Shown: positions 1 to 9,069, counted from the first letter of the stretch. The stretch: 64,000 nt of DNA from Mycolicibacterium rutilum (GCF_900108565.1 NZ_LT629971.1:5766001-5830000); one strand, 5' to 3'. Translations and numbers: made by a program. The notes: generated by a model not told the origin, from the letters alone.

Positions 1-1
1 C

Positions 2-703
2 GAGGCCGAACTCGCCGAGCCCGCGCCCGAACCCGAGCCCGAGGACGAGATCGCCGTGGGCGCAGCGGAAGCCGAGGAGACCGAGAGCGGCGAGGACGAC
101 GAGGAGACCGACGATGCGCTCGTCTCCCAGGCGCAGAACCAGGTGCTCGGCAGCGACGAGGACTTCTGGCTCAAGGTCGGCATCGACCCGGTCCGGATGA
201 TGACCAGCGCCGGCACCTACTACACGCTGCGCTGCTACCTCGACGATCAGCCGGTCTTCCTCGGCCGCAACGGCCGCATCAGCGTGTTCACCTCCGAGCG
301 GGCGCTGGCGCGGTATCTGGCCGACGAGCACGACCACGATCTGTCCGACCTGGCCACCTACGACGACATCCGCACCGCGGCCACCGACGGCTCCCTGCAG
401 GTCGAGGTGACCGAGGACAACGTCTACGTGCTCACCGGCATCGTCGACGATCTGGCCGACGGCCCCGACGCGCTCGATCACGACCAGCTGGAACTGGCCG
501 TCGAACTGCTCAAGGACATCGGCGACTACTCCGAGGACACCACCGTCGACCGCGCCCTGGACGCGGACAAGCCGCTGGGCCGGCTCATCGCCTCGGTGCT
601 CGAGCCCGACACGGCGAGTCGGCCGAGCCCGCCGTACGCCGAGGCGGTTGCGCAGTGGGAGGCGTTGGAGGCGTTCGTCGAATCCCGCCTGCGCCCCGAA
701 TAG
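2..703 (+). CDS. C-terminal part of an Rv3311-like conserved mycobacterial protein (5' end outside window)
   Basis: The reading frame is open from the first bases of the window to a TAG at 701-703, giving 233 visible codons, so the true start lies upstream; the GTG at 56 is internal. The visible part opens with a strongly acidic, proline-containing stretch (runs of E, D and PEPEPE), followed by a folded-looking region with conserved-looking segments such as FWLKVGIDPVRMM and TYYTLRCYLDDQPVFLG. Its position beside add-deoA-cdd matches the conserved mycobacterial protein of the Rv3311 type, whose function is unknown. It is convergent with add, and a long inverted repeat lies between them. I assign no biochemical role; the orthology rests on gene order and general appearance. 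Confidence 0.75.
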   Translation, partial: EAELAEPAPEPEPEDEIAVGAAEAEETESGEDDEETDDALVSQAQNQVLGSDEDFWLKVGIDPVRMMTSAGTYYTLRCYLDDQPVFLGRNGRISVFTSERALARYLADEHDHDLSDLATYDDIRTAATDGSLQVEVTEDNVYVLTGIVDDLADGPDALDHDQLELAVELLKDIGDYSEDTTVDRALDADKPLGRLIASVLEPDTASRPSPPYAEAVAQWEALEAFVESRLRPE

Positions 704-720
704 AGGCCCCCACTCTTCCG

Positions 721-780
721 GCGAGCAGACGCGAACTGTCCCGAAATCGCCTGTTTCTTGGGCAATTTGCGTCTGCTCGC
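721..780. repeat. Long-loop inverted repeat (12-bp perfect arms, 36-nt loop)
   Basis: Left arm GCGAGCAGACGC at 721-732 and right arm GCGTCTGCTCGC at 769-780 are perfect inverse complements separated by 36 nt. The element lies between the convergent Rv3311-like gene and add. It has the same geometry as four other intergenic elements in this window. It could be a bidirectional terminator or a dispersed repeat; no U-tract follows either arm. Confidence 0.8.
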
Positions 781-794
781 GCAGAAAAAGGGGG

Positions 795-1883
795 CTAGCC
801 GATCAGGACCGCGTAGCGCGGCTTGATCACGTCGTCGATGATCGACAGCCGCTCGTCGAACGAGATGAACGCCGACTTCATCGCGTTGATCGTGAACCGC
901 TGCAGATCGCTCCAGCCGTAGCCGAACGTCTCGACCAGGCGCAGCATCTCGTGGCTCATCGTGGTGTCGCTCATCAGCCGGTTGTCGGTGTTGACGGTGA
1001 CGCGAAACCGCAACCGCGCCAACAGGTCGAACGGATGGTCGGCGATGCTGGCGACGGCGCCGGTCTGCACGTTCGACGACGGGCACATCTCGAACGGAAC
1101 CCGCTTGTCGCGCAACAGCGCCGCCAGCCGGCCCAGCCGCGCGCTGCCGTCGGGCGCGACGGTGATGTCGTCGACGATGCGCACACCGTGGCCCAGCCGG
1201 TCGGCGCCGCAGAACGCGATCGCCTCGTGGATGGACGGCAGGCCGAACGCCTCACCCGCGTGAATCGTGAAGCGCGCGTTGTTGCCTCGCATGTACTCGA
1301 AGGCGTCGAGGTGCCGGGTCGGCGGGTAGCCCGCCTCGGCGCCGGCGATGTCGAAGCCGACGACGCCCTTGTCGCGGAACCGGATCGCCAGCTCGGCGAT
1401 CTCGCGGGACCGCGCGGCGTGCCGCATCGCGGTGACCAGGCAGCGCACCGTGATCGACTTCCCCTCGGCGCTGGCGGCCTTCTCCCCGTCGGCGAACCCG
1501 GCCAGCACCGCGTCCACGACCGCGTCCAGCGACAGCCCCGCATCGATGTGCAGCTCTGGAGCGAACCGGATCTCGGCGTAGACGACGTTGTCGTCGGCCA
1601 GGTCCTCGACGCATTCGTAGGCCACCCGGTGCAGCGCCTCGGCGGTCTGCATCACCCCGACGGTGTGCGCGAACGGCTCCAGGTAGCGCACCAGCGACCC
1701 GCTGTGCGCGGCGGTGCGGAAGAACGTGGCGAGTTCGTCGACGTCGGAGGCGGGTAGGTCGTCGTAGCCGCTGATGTCGGCCAGTTCGAGGACGGTCGAC
1801 GGGCGCAGCCCGCCGTCGAGGTGGTCGTGCAGCAGCGCCTTGGGCGCTTGTCTGATCGAGTCCAGCGTCAGCGGCGTCGTCAT
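795..1883 (-). CDS. add: Adenosine deaminase
   Basis: Predicted zinc enzyme that deaminates adenosine and deoxyadenosine to inosine and deoxyinosine in the cytosolic purine salvage pathway. The sequence shows the metal-binding HDHLDGG near residues 19-25, a central HAGE, SSN, and TVNTDN near the C-terminus, all in the order expected for the AMP/adenosine deaminase family; about 362 residues is normal. I start at the ATG of MTTPLTLDSI because it is preceded by GGAGAG at good spacing and follows the deoA stop. A GTG 24 bases upstream (1907) would add eight acidic residues and overlap deoA. It is the last gene of a cdd-deoA-add operon on the minus strand. Confidence 0.95.
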   Translation of the reverse strand: MTTPLTLDSIRQAPKALLHDHLDGGLRPSTVLELADISGYDDLPASDVDELATFFRTAAHSGSLVRYLEPFAHTVGVMQTAEALHRVAYECVEDLADDNVVYAEIRFAPELHIDAGLSLDAVVDAVLAGFADGEKAASAEGKSITVRCLVTAMRHAARSREIAELAIRFRDKGVVGFDIAGAEAGYPPTRHLDAFEYMRGNNARFTIHAGEAFGLPSIHEAIAFCGADRLGHGVRIVDDITVAPDGSARLGRLAALLRDKRVPFEMCPSSNVQTGAVASIADHPFDLLARLRFRVTVNTDNRLMSDTTMSHEMLRLVETFGYGWSDLQRFTINAMKSAFISFDERLSIIDDVIKPRYAVLIG

Positions 1884-1896
1884 TTCGCTCTCCGGT

Positions 1897-3210
1897 TCAG
1901 TCTCCACTCGTGATTCGGTCGATGATCAAGGGACGCGGCGGCGATGCGGTGGCGCCGACGACCCAGCCGCCGTCCAGTTCGGCCATCGCGGGCTCGAACC
2001 GCTCGGGCGTCTCGGTGTACAGCGTGAACAGCGGCTCGCCGGCGCTGACCGGCTCGCCGATTCGCCGGTGGATGTGCAGCCCGGCGCCGGACTGCACCCG
2101 CTCACCGGGAAGCGAGCGGCCCGCCCCGAGCCGCCACACCGCCAGACCCACCGCCATCGCGTCGATACTCTCCATCGTGCCATCGCGCGGCGCGGTGATG
2201 GTTTCGGTGTGGGGACCGACCGGCAACCGCTCGGCCAACTTCGCGTCCCAGTCGCCGCCCTGGGCCGTGACCAGCGCGCCGAATGCGTCCATCGCCGAAC
2301 CGTCGCGCAGGGTCTGCGCGGGGTCGACGCCGTCGAGACCCGCGGCGTCGAGCATCTCGGCGGCCAGCGCCAGCGTCAGCTCCACCACGTCGGGCGGCCC
2401 TCCCCCGGCCAGCACCTCCAGCGACTCGACCACTTCGACGGCGTTGCCGACCGCGCGCCCCAGCGGGGCCGACATGTCGGTCAGCAGCGCGCGGGTGGCC
2501 AGCCCGTGCTCGGCGCCGAGGTCGACCATCGTGCGGGCCAGGTCACGTGCTTCCTGTTCGGTTTTGAGGAACGCCCCCGAGCCGACCTTGGTGTCGAGCA
2601 CCAGCGCGCGGGCGCCCTCGGCGATCTTCTTGCTCATCACCGAGCTCGCGATCAGTGGCAGCGATTCGGTGGTGGCGGTGACGTCGCGCAGCGCGTAGAT
2701 CTTGCGGTCCGCGGGCGCCAGCTCACCCGCGGCGAAGATCGCCGCGCCGATGCCGGAAAGCTGTTGGCGGATCTGTCCTTTCGGCAGTTCCGCGGTGAAC
2801 CCGGGGATCGACTCCAGCTTGTCGAGCGTGCCGCCGGTGTGACCGAGGCCACGGCCGGCGGCCTGGGGCACCGCGCCGCCGCAGGCCATCACCACCGGCA
2901 CCAGCGGGATGGTGATCTTGTCGCCGACCCCACCGGTGGAATGCTTGTCCACCAATGCCAGTGGCTTACCGTCGCGCCGCAGGTCGGTGAAGTCGAGTCG
3001 CTCGCCGGAGTTCACCATGGCCGCGGTCCAGCGCGCGATCTCCGGCGTCGTCATCCCCCGCAGGAAGATCGCCATCAGCAGCGCCGACATCTGCTCGTCG
3101 GCGACCGCGCCGCGGGTGTAGGCGTCGATGACCCAGTCTATCGCCGCATCCGGCAGCGCTGCGCCGTCGCGCTTGATCCGGATCACCGTGGGCGCGTCGA
3201 AGGAGCTCAC
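1897..3210 (-). CDS. deoA: Thymidine phosphorylase
   Basis: Catalyses reversible phosphorolysis of thymidine or deoxyuridine to the base and deoxyribose-1-phosphate. The glycosyltransferase family 3 signature KHSTGGVGDK lies at residues 89-98, and the protein has the usual three parts: N-terminal helical domain, phosphate-binding alpha/beta domain and C-terminal domain (437 residues, typical length). I start at the GTG at 3210 (VSSFDAPTVIRIKRDG) because the family begins here. The frame is open further upstream, but that part reads as arginine-rich shadow of cdd. The start overlaps the cdd stop by four bases (GTGA), showing translational coupling, and add begins 13 bases after its stop. Confidence 0.95.
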   Translation of the reverse strand: MSSFDAPTVIRIKRDGAALPDAAIDWVIDAYTRGAVADEQMSALLMAIFLRGMTTPEIARWTAAMVNSGERLDFTDLRRDGKPLALVDKHSTGGVGDKITIPLVPVVMACGGAVPQAAGRGLGHTGGTLDKLESIPGFTAELPKGQIRQQLSGIGAAIFAAGELAPADRKIYALRDVTATTESLPLIASSVMSKKIAEGARALVLDTKVGSGAFLKTEQEARDLARTMVDLGAEHGLATRALLTDMSAPLGRAVGNAVEVVESLEVLAGGGPPDVVELTLALAAEMLDAAGLDGVDPAQTLRDGSAMDAFGALVTAQGGDWDAKLAERLPVGPHTETITAPRDGTMESIDAMAVGLAVWRLGAGRSLPGERVQSGAGLHIHRRIGEPVSAGEPLFTLYTETPERFEPAMAELDGGWVVGATASPPRPLIIDRITSGD

Positions 3211-3617
3211 GGCGTCCCGCCGTCGCGGCGGGCCAGATCCTGCGGCCCGAACGCGTCGGGCAGCAGATCGTCCAGGGGTACGGGTCCGCCGGGATGGTCG
3301 ATGAGCAGCTGCGGTCCGCCGTGCTCCAGCAACACCTGCCGGCACCGGCCGCACGGCATCAGCACCCGCCCGGCGCCGTCCACACACGCCAGCGCGACCA
3401 GCCGTCCGCCCCCGCCGGCGAACAGGTTGCCGGTCACGACGCACTCGGCACAGAGACCTAGGCCATATGAGACATTTTCCACATTGCAACCGGTGACCAC
3501 TCGACCGTCGTCGACCAGCGCTGCGGCCCCCACCGGGAACCTCGAGTATGGGGCGTACGCATGCGTGGCGGCCTCAATCGCCTTGTACCGCAACAGTTCC
3601 CAATCGATATCGGACAT
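3207..3617 (-). CDS. cdd: Cytidine deaminase (tetrameric type)
   Basis: Deaminates cytidine and deoxycytidine to uridine and deoxyuridine, feeding the thymidine phosphorylase encoded next. The zinc site is visible as CAEC and, downstream, PCGRCRQ, with the substrate-binding CNVENVSYG before them. At 136 residues it is the small homotetrameric form typical of actinobacteria. The start MSDIDWELLRYKA is chosen by family alignment and a preceding GGTGAGG; an upstream in-frame start at 3671 would add 18 unconserved residues. It is the first gene of cdd-deoA-add and diverges from sdhCDAB across a region of about 250 bp. Confidence 0.95.
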   Translation of the reverse strand: MSDIDWELLRYKAIEAATHAYAPYSRFPVGAAALVDDGRVVTGCNVENVSYGLGLCAECVVTGNLFAGGGGRLVALACVDGAGRVLMPCGRCRQVLLEHGGPQLLIDHPGGPVPLDDLLPDAFGPQDLARRDGGTP

Positions 3618-3865
3618 CGCCTCACCCTCACCAGGCCGACTCTGAATCCATTCTGAAGTCGCCTGTACCACACCGAGATGCGGAATAAGGCAACCCTAAC
3701 TTCGGCGTTTTTACAGACACCGACTCCTCGACCGTAGTTCGTTTAGCAGTACAACTGGGATTAGAGTCGCCCCGAGGTTTGGGTGAAGTGCACGAACCGG
3801 ACCGATCCTCACCGCCCGGTGCCAGCCCGACACCCCAAACGTCCACCGAAGGCGTTGGAGGCCAG
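3618..3865. promoter_or_regulatory. Divergent control region between cdd-deoA-add and sdhCDAB
   Basis: This 248-bp stretch between two divergent operons has no convincing gene and is less GC-rich than its surroundings around 3680-3775. It must hold the promoters of both operons. A sequence TAAGGCAACCCTAACTT at 3686-3702 resembles an iron-box (IdeR/DtxR type) imperfectly. The sdhC ribosome-binding site GGAG lies at 3857-3860. Confidence 0.6.
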
Positions 3866-4294
3866 ATGAGTACTCAAGTATCCGAGGGACCGGCGGTACC
3901 GGCACCTCGATCCGGACCGGCGCGCAGACGGACGCTGTATCGCGGCGATCCCGCGATGTGGTCGTGGGTGCTGCACCGCATCACCGGTGCGACGATCTTC
4001 TTCTTCTTGTTCGTCCATGTCCTCGACACCGCGCTCGTGCGCGTCAGCCCGCAGGCCTACAACGAGGTCATCGAGACCTACAAGACGCCGATCATCGGAT
4101 TGCTGGAGATCGGTCTGGTCGTCGCCGTGCTCTATCACGCCCTCAACGGCATCCGCATCATCCTGATCGACTTCTGGCAGCACGGCGCCCGCTACCAGCG
4201 AACGATGCTGTGGATCGTGATCGGCGTGTTCCTGGCGATCTTCATACCGTCTTTGGGAGTGATCGGAATGCACATGGCGGAGCGGTTCCTGTGA
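3866..4294 (+). CDS. sdhC: Succinate dehydrogenase cytochrome b556 subunit SdhC
   Basis: Membrane anchor of respiratory complex II, which passes electrons from succinate to menaquinone. The 142-residue protein has a polar N-terminal extension of about 40 residues, then three hydrophobic segments beginning at WSWVLHRITGATIFFFLFVH, with an SH/HRITG motif and histidines that can ligate heme. I choose the ATG at 3866 because GGAGGCCAG precedes it; an upstream GTG at 3779 would only add 29 unlikely residues. The stop overlaps the sdhD GTG by four bases. Gene order C-D-A-B corresponds to the Sdh2-type complex of mycobacteria (Rv3316-Rv3319). Confidence 0.93.
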   Translation: MSTQVSEGPAVPAPRSGPARRRTLYRGDPAMWSWVLHRITGATIFFFLFVHVLDTALVRVSPQAYNEVIETYKTPIIGLLEIGLVVAVLYHALNGIRIILIDFWQHGARYQRTMLWIVIGVFLAIFIPSLGVIGMHMAERFL

Positions 4295-4785
4295 GCGCGC
4301 CGGAGAACAGCGGCGCCGGCGCGGCCTGGACCCCGCACCACCGCGAGGGCCGCATCGCCCCGGTGATGGAGAAGGAACACGACCGCCCGGCCGGTCTGGA
4401 CCATCCGCGGGCGCCGCGCCGCCCCCGCGGCATCCCGTACTTCGAGAAGTACGCCTGGTTGTTCATGCGCTTCTCCGGTGTCGCGCTGGTGTTCCTCGCG
4501 CTCGGGCACCTGTTCGTGATGCTGATGTGGCAGGACGGCGTCTACCGCATCGACTTCAACTACGTCGCCGAACGCTGGGCGTCACCGTTCTGGCAGATCT
4601 GGGACATGGCGCTGCTGTGGCTGGCGATGCTGCACGGCGGCAACGGGCTGCGCATCATCATCGGCGACTACGCCCGCAAGAACACCACGAAGTTCTGGCT
4701 GAACTCGGTGCTGCTGCTGGCGACGGGCTTCACGCTGGTGCTCGGCAGCTACGTGCTGGTCACCTTCGACGCGAACATCTCATAG
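4291..4785 (+). CDS. sdhD: Succinate dehydrogenase membrane anchor subunit SdhD
   Basis: Second hydrophobic anchor of complex II. About 60 polar N-terminal residues precede three transmembrane segments; the family feature LHGGNGLRIIIGDYAR, with a heme/quinone-site histidine, sits between the second and third. The GTG at 4291 overlaps the sdhC stop (GTGA). An internal ATG at 4365 (MEKEHDRPAG) is an alternative start and would give a length closer to the M. tuberculosis protein. It is followed after 10 bases by sdhA in the same operon. Confidence 0.92.
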   Translation: MSAPENSGAGAAWTPHHREGRIAPVMEKEHDRPAGLDHPRAPRRPRGIPYFEKYAWLFMRFSGVALVFLALGHLFVMLMWQDGVYRIDFNYVAERWASPFWQIWDMALLWLAMLHGGNGLRIIIGDYARKNTTKFWLNSVLLLATGFTLVLGSYVLVTFDANIS

Positions 4786-4795
4786 AGGACGACTG

Positions 4796-6550
4796 ATGAT
4801 TCAGGAACATCGCTACGACGTCGTGATCGTCGGCGCAGGCGGCGCAGGCATGCGCGCCGCGGTCGAGGCGGGCCCGCGCGCCCGCACCGCGGTGCTGACA
4901 AAGCTGTACCCGACGCGCAGCCACACCGGTGCGGCACAGGGCGGCATGTGCGCCGCGCTGGCCAATGTCGAAGAGGACAACTGGGAGTGGCACACCTTCG
5001 ACACCGTCAAGGGCGGCGACTACCTCGCCGACCAGGACGCCGTCGAGATCATGTGCAAGGAAGCCATCGACGCGGTGCTCGACCTCGAGAAGATGGGGAT
5101 GCCGTTCAACCGCACCCCCGAGGGCCGCATCGACCAGCGCCGCTTCGGCGGGCACACCCGAGACCACGGCAAGGCGCCCGTGCGCCGGGCCTGCTACGCC
5201 GCCGACCGCACCGGCCACATGATTCTGCAGACGCTGTACCAGAACTGCGTCAAGCACGACGTCGAGTTCTTCAACGAGTTCTACGCGCTCGACGTCGCGA
5301 TCACCGAGACGCAGTCCGGCCCGGTGGCCACCGGCGTCATCGCCTACGAGCTGGCGACCGGTGACATCCACGTGTTCCACGCCAAGGCGATCGTGTTCGC
5401 CACCGGCGGTTCGGGCCGCATGTACAAGACCACCTCCAACGCCCACACCCTGACCGGCGACGGTCTGGGCATCGTGTTCCGCAAGGGACTGCCGTTGGAG
5501 GACATGGAGTTTCACCAGTTCCATCCGACCGGCCTGGCCGGGCTGGGCATCCTGATCTCCGAGGCCGTGCGCGGCGAGGGCGGTCGACTGCTCAACGGCG
5601 AGGGCGAGCGCTTCATGGAGCGCTACGCGCCGACGATCGTCGACCTGGCCCCGCGTGACATCGTGGCGCGCTCGATGGTGCTCGAGGTGCTCGAAGGCCG
5701 CGGCGCCGGACCGAACAAGGACTACGTCTACATCGACGTGCGCCATCTCGGCGAGGACGTGCTCGAGGCCAAGCTGCCCGACATCACCGAGTTCGCCCGC
5801 ACCTACCTCGGTGTCGACCCGGTCAAGGAACTCGTGCCGGTGTACCCGACGTGTCACTACGTGATGGGCGGCATCCCGACCAACGTCAACGGTCAGGTGT
5901 TGCGAGACAACACGACTCCGCTGCCCGGCCTCTACGCCGCGGGCGAGTGCGCGTGCGTGTCCGTGCACGGCGCCAACCGGTTGGGCACCAACTCGCTGCT
6001 CGACATCAACGTGTTCGGCCGTCGCGCCGGCATCGCCGCCGCGAACTACGCGCTGGGCCACGACTTCGTCGACATGCCGGAGAACCCGGCGGGCATGGTG
6101 GTCGACTGGGTCGGCGACATCCTCTCCGAGCACGGCAACGAGCGCGTCGCCGACATCCGCGGTGCGCTGCAGCAGTCGATGGACAACAACGCCGCGGTGT
6201 TCCGCACCGAGGAGACGCTCAAGCAGGCGTTAACCGACATCCATGCCCTCAAGGAGCGCTACGCGCGAATCACCGTGCACGACAAGGGCAAGCGCTACAA
6301 CAGCGATCTGCTCGAGGCGATCGAGCTGGGCTTTCTGCTCGAGCTCGCCGAGGTCACCGTCGTCGGCGCGCTCAACCGCAAGGAGTCCCGCGGCGGGCAT
6401 GCCCGTGAGGACTACCCGAACCGCGACGACACCAACTACATGCGCCACACCATGGCCTACAAGGAAGGTTCGGACCTTCTGTCCGACATCCGGCTGGACT
6501 ACAAGCCCGTGGTCCAGACGCGCTATGAGCCGATGGAACGGAAGTACTGA
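4796..6550 (+). CDS. sdhA: Succinate dehydrogenase flavoprotein subunit SdhA
   Basis: Catalytic subunit that oxidises succinate to fumarate. The FAD-binding GAGGAG is at residues 13-18, and the histidine that carries covalent FAD is His43 in RSHTGAAQGG. The substrate-site HQFHPTG, the segment RGEGGRLLNGEGERFM and the C-terminal RLGTNSLLDINVFGRRAG are all present. At 584 residues it is full length. It sits between sdhD (10-base gap) and sdhB (4-base gap), so the four subunits are co-transcribed. A 457-codon open frame on the opposite strand is a GC-skew shadow. Confidence 0.97.
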   Translation: MIQEHRYDVVIVGAGGAGMRAAVEAGPRARTAVLTKLYPTRSHTGAAQGGMCAALANVEEDNWEWHTFDTVKGGDYLADQDAVEIMCKEAIDAVLDLEKMGMPFNRTPEGRIDQRRFGGHTRDHGKAPVRRACYAADRTGHMILQTLYQNCVKHDVEFFNEFYALDVAITETQSGPVATGVIAYELATGDIHVFHAKAIVFATGGSGRMYKTTSNAHTLTGDGLGIVFRKGLPLEDMEFHQFHPTGLAGLGILISEAVRGEGGRLLNGEGERFMERYAPTIVDLAPRDIVARSMVLEVLEGRGAGPNKDYVYIDVRHLGEDVLEAKLPDITEFARTYLGVDPVKELVPVYPTCHYVMGGIPTNVNGQVLRDNTTPLPGLYAAGECACVSVHGANRLGTNSLLDINVFGRRAGIAAANYALGHDFVDMPENPAGMVVDWVGDILSEHGNERVADIRGALQQSMDNNAAVFRTEETLKQALTDIHALKERYARITVHDKGKRYNSDLLEAIELGFLLELAEVTVVGALNRKESRGGHAREDYPNRDDTNYMRHTMAYKEGSDLLSDIRLDYKPVVQTRYEPMERKY

Positions 6551-6554
6551 CGAC

Positions 6555-7334
6555 ATGACTATCGCGCCTGAGGTCGAGACCAAGGATCCCGAACTGCCGC
6601 CCGTGCCCGAGGGCGCGGTGATGGTGACGCTCAAGATCGCCCGGTTCAACCCGGAGGATCCCGACGCCGCCGGCTGGCAGAGCTTCCGGGTGCCGTGCCT
6701 GCCCACCGACCGGCTGCTCAACCTGCTGCACTACGTGAAGTGGTACCTCGACGGCACGTTGACGTTCCGCCGGTCGTGCGCGCACGGGGTGTGCGGTTCG
6801 GATGCCATGCGCATCAACGGCGTCAACCGGTTGGCGTGCAAGGTGTTGATGCGCGACATGCTGCCGAAGAACCCGCGCAAACAGCTGACCATCACGATCG
6901 AGCCGATCCGCGGGCTGCCCGTGGAGAAGGATCTGGTGGTCAACATGGAGCCGTTCTTCGACGCTTACCGTGCGATCAAGCCGTACCTGATCACCAGCGG
7001 CAATCCGCCGACCCGCGAACGCATTCAGAGCCAGACCGACCGGGCTCGCTACGACGACACCACCAAGTGCATCCTGTGCGCGTGCTGCACGACCAGCTGC
7101 CCGATCTACTGGAGCGAGGGGTCGTACTTCGGCCCGGCCGCGATCGTCAACGCGCACCGGTTCATCTTCGACAGCCGCGATGAGGCCGCCGCCGAGCGGT
7201 TGGACATCCTCAACGAGGTCGACGGGGTGTGGCGCTGCCGCACGACGTTCAACTGCACTGAGTCCTGCCCGCGCGGCATCCAGGTGACCCAGGCGATCCA
7301 GGAGGTCAAGCGCGCGCTGATGTTCGCGCGCTGA
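6555..7334 (+). CDS. sdhB: Succinate dehydrogenase iron-sulfur subunit SdhB
   Basis: Electron-transfer subunit of complex II. The ferredoxin-type [2Fe-2S] site is SCAHGVCGSDA (Cys75, Cys80) with Cys95 in RLAC. The position often occupied by a further cysteine is aspartate 83, a known variant. The C-terminal domain carries CILCACCTTSCP and CTESCPRG for the [4Fe-4S] and [3Fe-4S] clusters. It has 259 residues and starts at ATG 6555, four bases after the sdhA stop. An IS1182-type element begins within about five bases of its stop codon, so any original transcription terminator has been displaced or lost. Confidence 0.96.
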   Translation: MTIAPEVETKDPELPPVPEGAVMVTLKIARFNPEDPDAAGWQSFRVPCLPTDRLLNLLHYVKWYLDGTLTFRRSCAHGVCGSDAMRINGVNRLACKVLMRDMLPKNPRKQLTITIEPIRGLPVEKDLVVNMEPFFDAYRAIKPYLITSGNPPTRERIQSQTDRARYDDTTKCILCACCTTSCPIYWSEGSYFGPAAIVNAHRFIFDSRDEAAAERLDILNEVDGVWRCRTTFNCTESCPRGIQVTQAIQEVKRALMFAR

Positions 7335-7335
7335 C

Positions 7336-7380
7336 GGCGATTTCGGTGCGCTAACAGTCGCTGAGTGGGTGTTGCGATTT
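7336..7380 (+). repeat. Left terminal inverted repeat of the IS
   Basis: Begins GGCGATTTCGGTGCGCTA and runs to 7380. It matches the reverse complement of 9070-9114 at 39 of 45 positions. The outer 18 bases are nearly perfect, and TGGGTGTTGCGA in the inner part is also conserved. Confidence 0.9.
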
Positions 7381-7437
7381 GTGAGCGGTGAGCCGGTGAT
7401 GGTGGGGATGTCGCCGGGTGCAACGGTGATGCCGGAG

Positions 7438-9021
7438 TTATCCGGCGGTGGCTGTGTGGAGTTTAGTGAGGTTCAGTGCTGCGGCGGCCAGATGCAGTTC
7501 GGCGCTGACGGCTGCCAGGCCGCGGCGGGCGAAGCGGCGTAGGCCGATGCGGTCTTTGAGGTGTCCGATTACCGGTTCCACGGTTGCCGAACGGCGTTTG
7601 TATCGTTGGGCCTGCTCGGGGTCGCGCAGGGTGTGACGCATCGCATCGCGCGGTGACAGATCCGGTGGTGGCGGGCCTTGAATGGATTGGTGTTTAGCGT
7701 CGTGATGAACGGCTCGACCCCGGCCCGGGGCTATGAGCCGCTCGGGCCCGGGGCTGGTGATGTTGTCTTCGGTGAAGTAGCCGTTGTCGGCTAGGACCAA
7801 TTCGATCGTCTTGTTGAGGGCATCCATGTGGGTCGTGGCCGCAGCCAAAGCTGGTGTCCAGCAATGTAGATCGTTGGCGTCTTGGGAGATGTGCAACCCG
7901 ATCACGAAGTGGTCATCAGAGCACACGATCTGGCTGTTGTAGCCCTGAACCGATCCGCCGCCGGCGCCCTCGACCATCAATCGAGCCTGCGGATCGGTCA
8001 GATTGACCACAGGCCCGCGTGCCTGGCCACGCTGAACGCCGAGGCGGACGCGTCGGCGTTCAGACGCGCCCCGCCGGTCAGCCAGCCCGGCGGCCTGCTC
8101 TTGCTGAGCCCGGGCCAATCCGGCTTGGGCCTTCTTGAGGATCTTGCGAATCGCGGCACGCTGGTTGGCCTCTGCGGTCCCGCGCACATTCAGCAACGGG
8201 GCCAGACGCCGCTGTTCACGGGCAATCCTGGCCTGATACAGGCGCACCTGATCCACTCCAGCCGGTGGTCGACTCGACACGACTTCACCGGCCTCCACGC
8301 GCTGCAGGTAGTGCTCTTGACGGGCCTCATCGGCAGCGTCGGCCTCGGCGTTGGCGGCGTCTTGACGGGCGATCTCTTCCTTGGCCCTCTTGATCGCCGC
8401 CGCGCGCCCGGCAGGGGTAGCCAATTCGGCCGGCGGGCGCTGCGCCGGGCCGGCTTGGGCTTCTGCGGCGTCTTCGGCGGCATCGACCGCGGCGGCTTGA
8501 CTGACCACATCCTCGGCGATCCGGCGAGCTTGCTCAGCCACCCACCGCTGAGACCGGTTCGCTGATTTCGAGGCGTTGGCTGCGATCTTGGTGCCATCAA
8601 TAGAAACCACCCCGACCTGAACCATCCCGGCTTGGGCGCACAAGCGCAGCACCTGGGCGAACAGGTCGGTGAACGCCTCATCGTGAGCCGCGCGGAATCG
8701 CGCGATCGTGGTGTGATCCGGCCGGTCCTGAGCACACACCACCCGATAGGCGACATGGTCGGTGCACAACCGTTCAATCTGGCGCGATGACCGCTGCCCT
8801 GTCGCATAGGCATAGATCAACAACGCCAACAACATATCCGGGTCATAACCCGCCCGCCCGACGCCACCAGTGCGCCGCTGTGCGTGCAACCTCGAAGTGT
8901 CGAGTTGCTCGACCACATCAAGGACAAACCACACCAGATGATCTGCAGGCAGCCAGTCCGCCATATTCGGCGGCAACAAGAACTCCTGATCACGCACCAC
9001 AGGACGATACGAACGAGCCAT
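7438..9021 (-). CDS. IS1182-family DDE transposase
   Basis: A 527-residue transposase. The N-terminal segment has FLLPPNMADWLPADHLVWFV and a conserved GRAGYDPDMLLALLIYAYATG. The catalytic triad can be placed as D in SIDGTKIAANAS, D in LVLADNGYFTED and E in EPVIGHLKDRIGLRRFARRG, the pattern of the IS1182 group of IS4/IS5-like DDE enzymes. A charged alanine/glutamine-rich insertion of about 130 residues lies between the first and second catalytic residues, as usual in this group. The frame is complete from ATG at 9021 to the stop at 7438. It is the only gene of the element and is likely expressed from a promoter near the right terminal repeat. Confidence 0.93.
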   Translation of the reverse strand: MARSYRPVVRDQEFLLPPNMADWLPADHLVWFVLDVVEQLDTSRLHAQRRTGGVGRAGYDPDMLLALLIYAYATGQRSSRQIERLCTDHVAYRVVCAQDRPDHTTIARFRAAHDEAFTDLFAQVLRLCAQAGMVQVGVVSIDGTKIAANASKSANRSQRWVAEQARRIAEDVVSQAAAVDAAEDAAEAQAGPAQRPPAELATPAGRAAAIKRAKEEIARQDAANAEADAADEARQEHYLQRVEAGEVVSSRPPAGVDQVRLYQARIAREQRRLAPLLNVRGTAEANQRAAIRKILKKAQAGLARAQQEQAAGLADRRGASERRRVRLGVQRGQARGPVVNLTDPQARLMVEGAGGGSVQGYNSQIVCSDDHFVIGLHISQDANDLHCWTPALAAATTHMDALNKTIELVLADNGYFTEDNITSPGPERLIAPGRGRAVHHDAKHQSIQGPPPPDLSPRDAMRHTLRDPEQAQRYKRRSATVEPVIGHLKDRIGLRRFARRGLAAVSAELHLAAAALNLTKLHTATAG

Positions 9022-9069
9022 AACTCATCGTGTCGCGCTCAGTCCCGAACGCCAAACACCTCACTCGGC

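Noticed and set aside
1774..3645. 623-codon plus-strand frame opposite deoA and cdd
   Set aside because: Shadow of two enzymes with complete catalytic motifs on the minus strand.
4760..6133. 457-codon open frame on the minus strand opposite sdhA
   Set aside because: It lies entirely over a well-conserved flavoprotein gene; its translation is rich in R, H, V and G with no motifs, as expected from GC-rich third positions.
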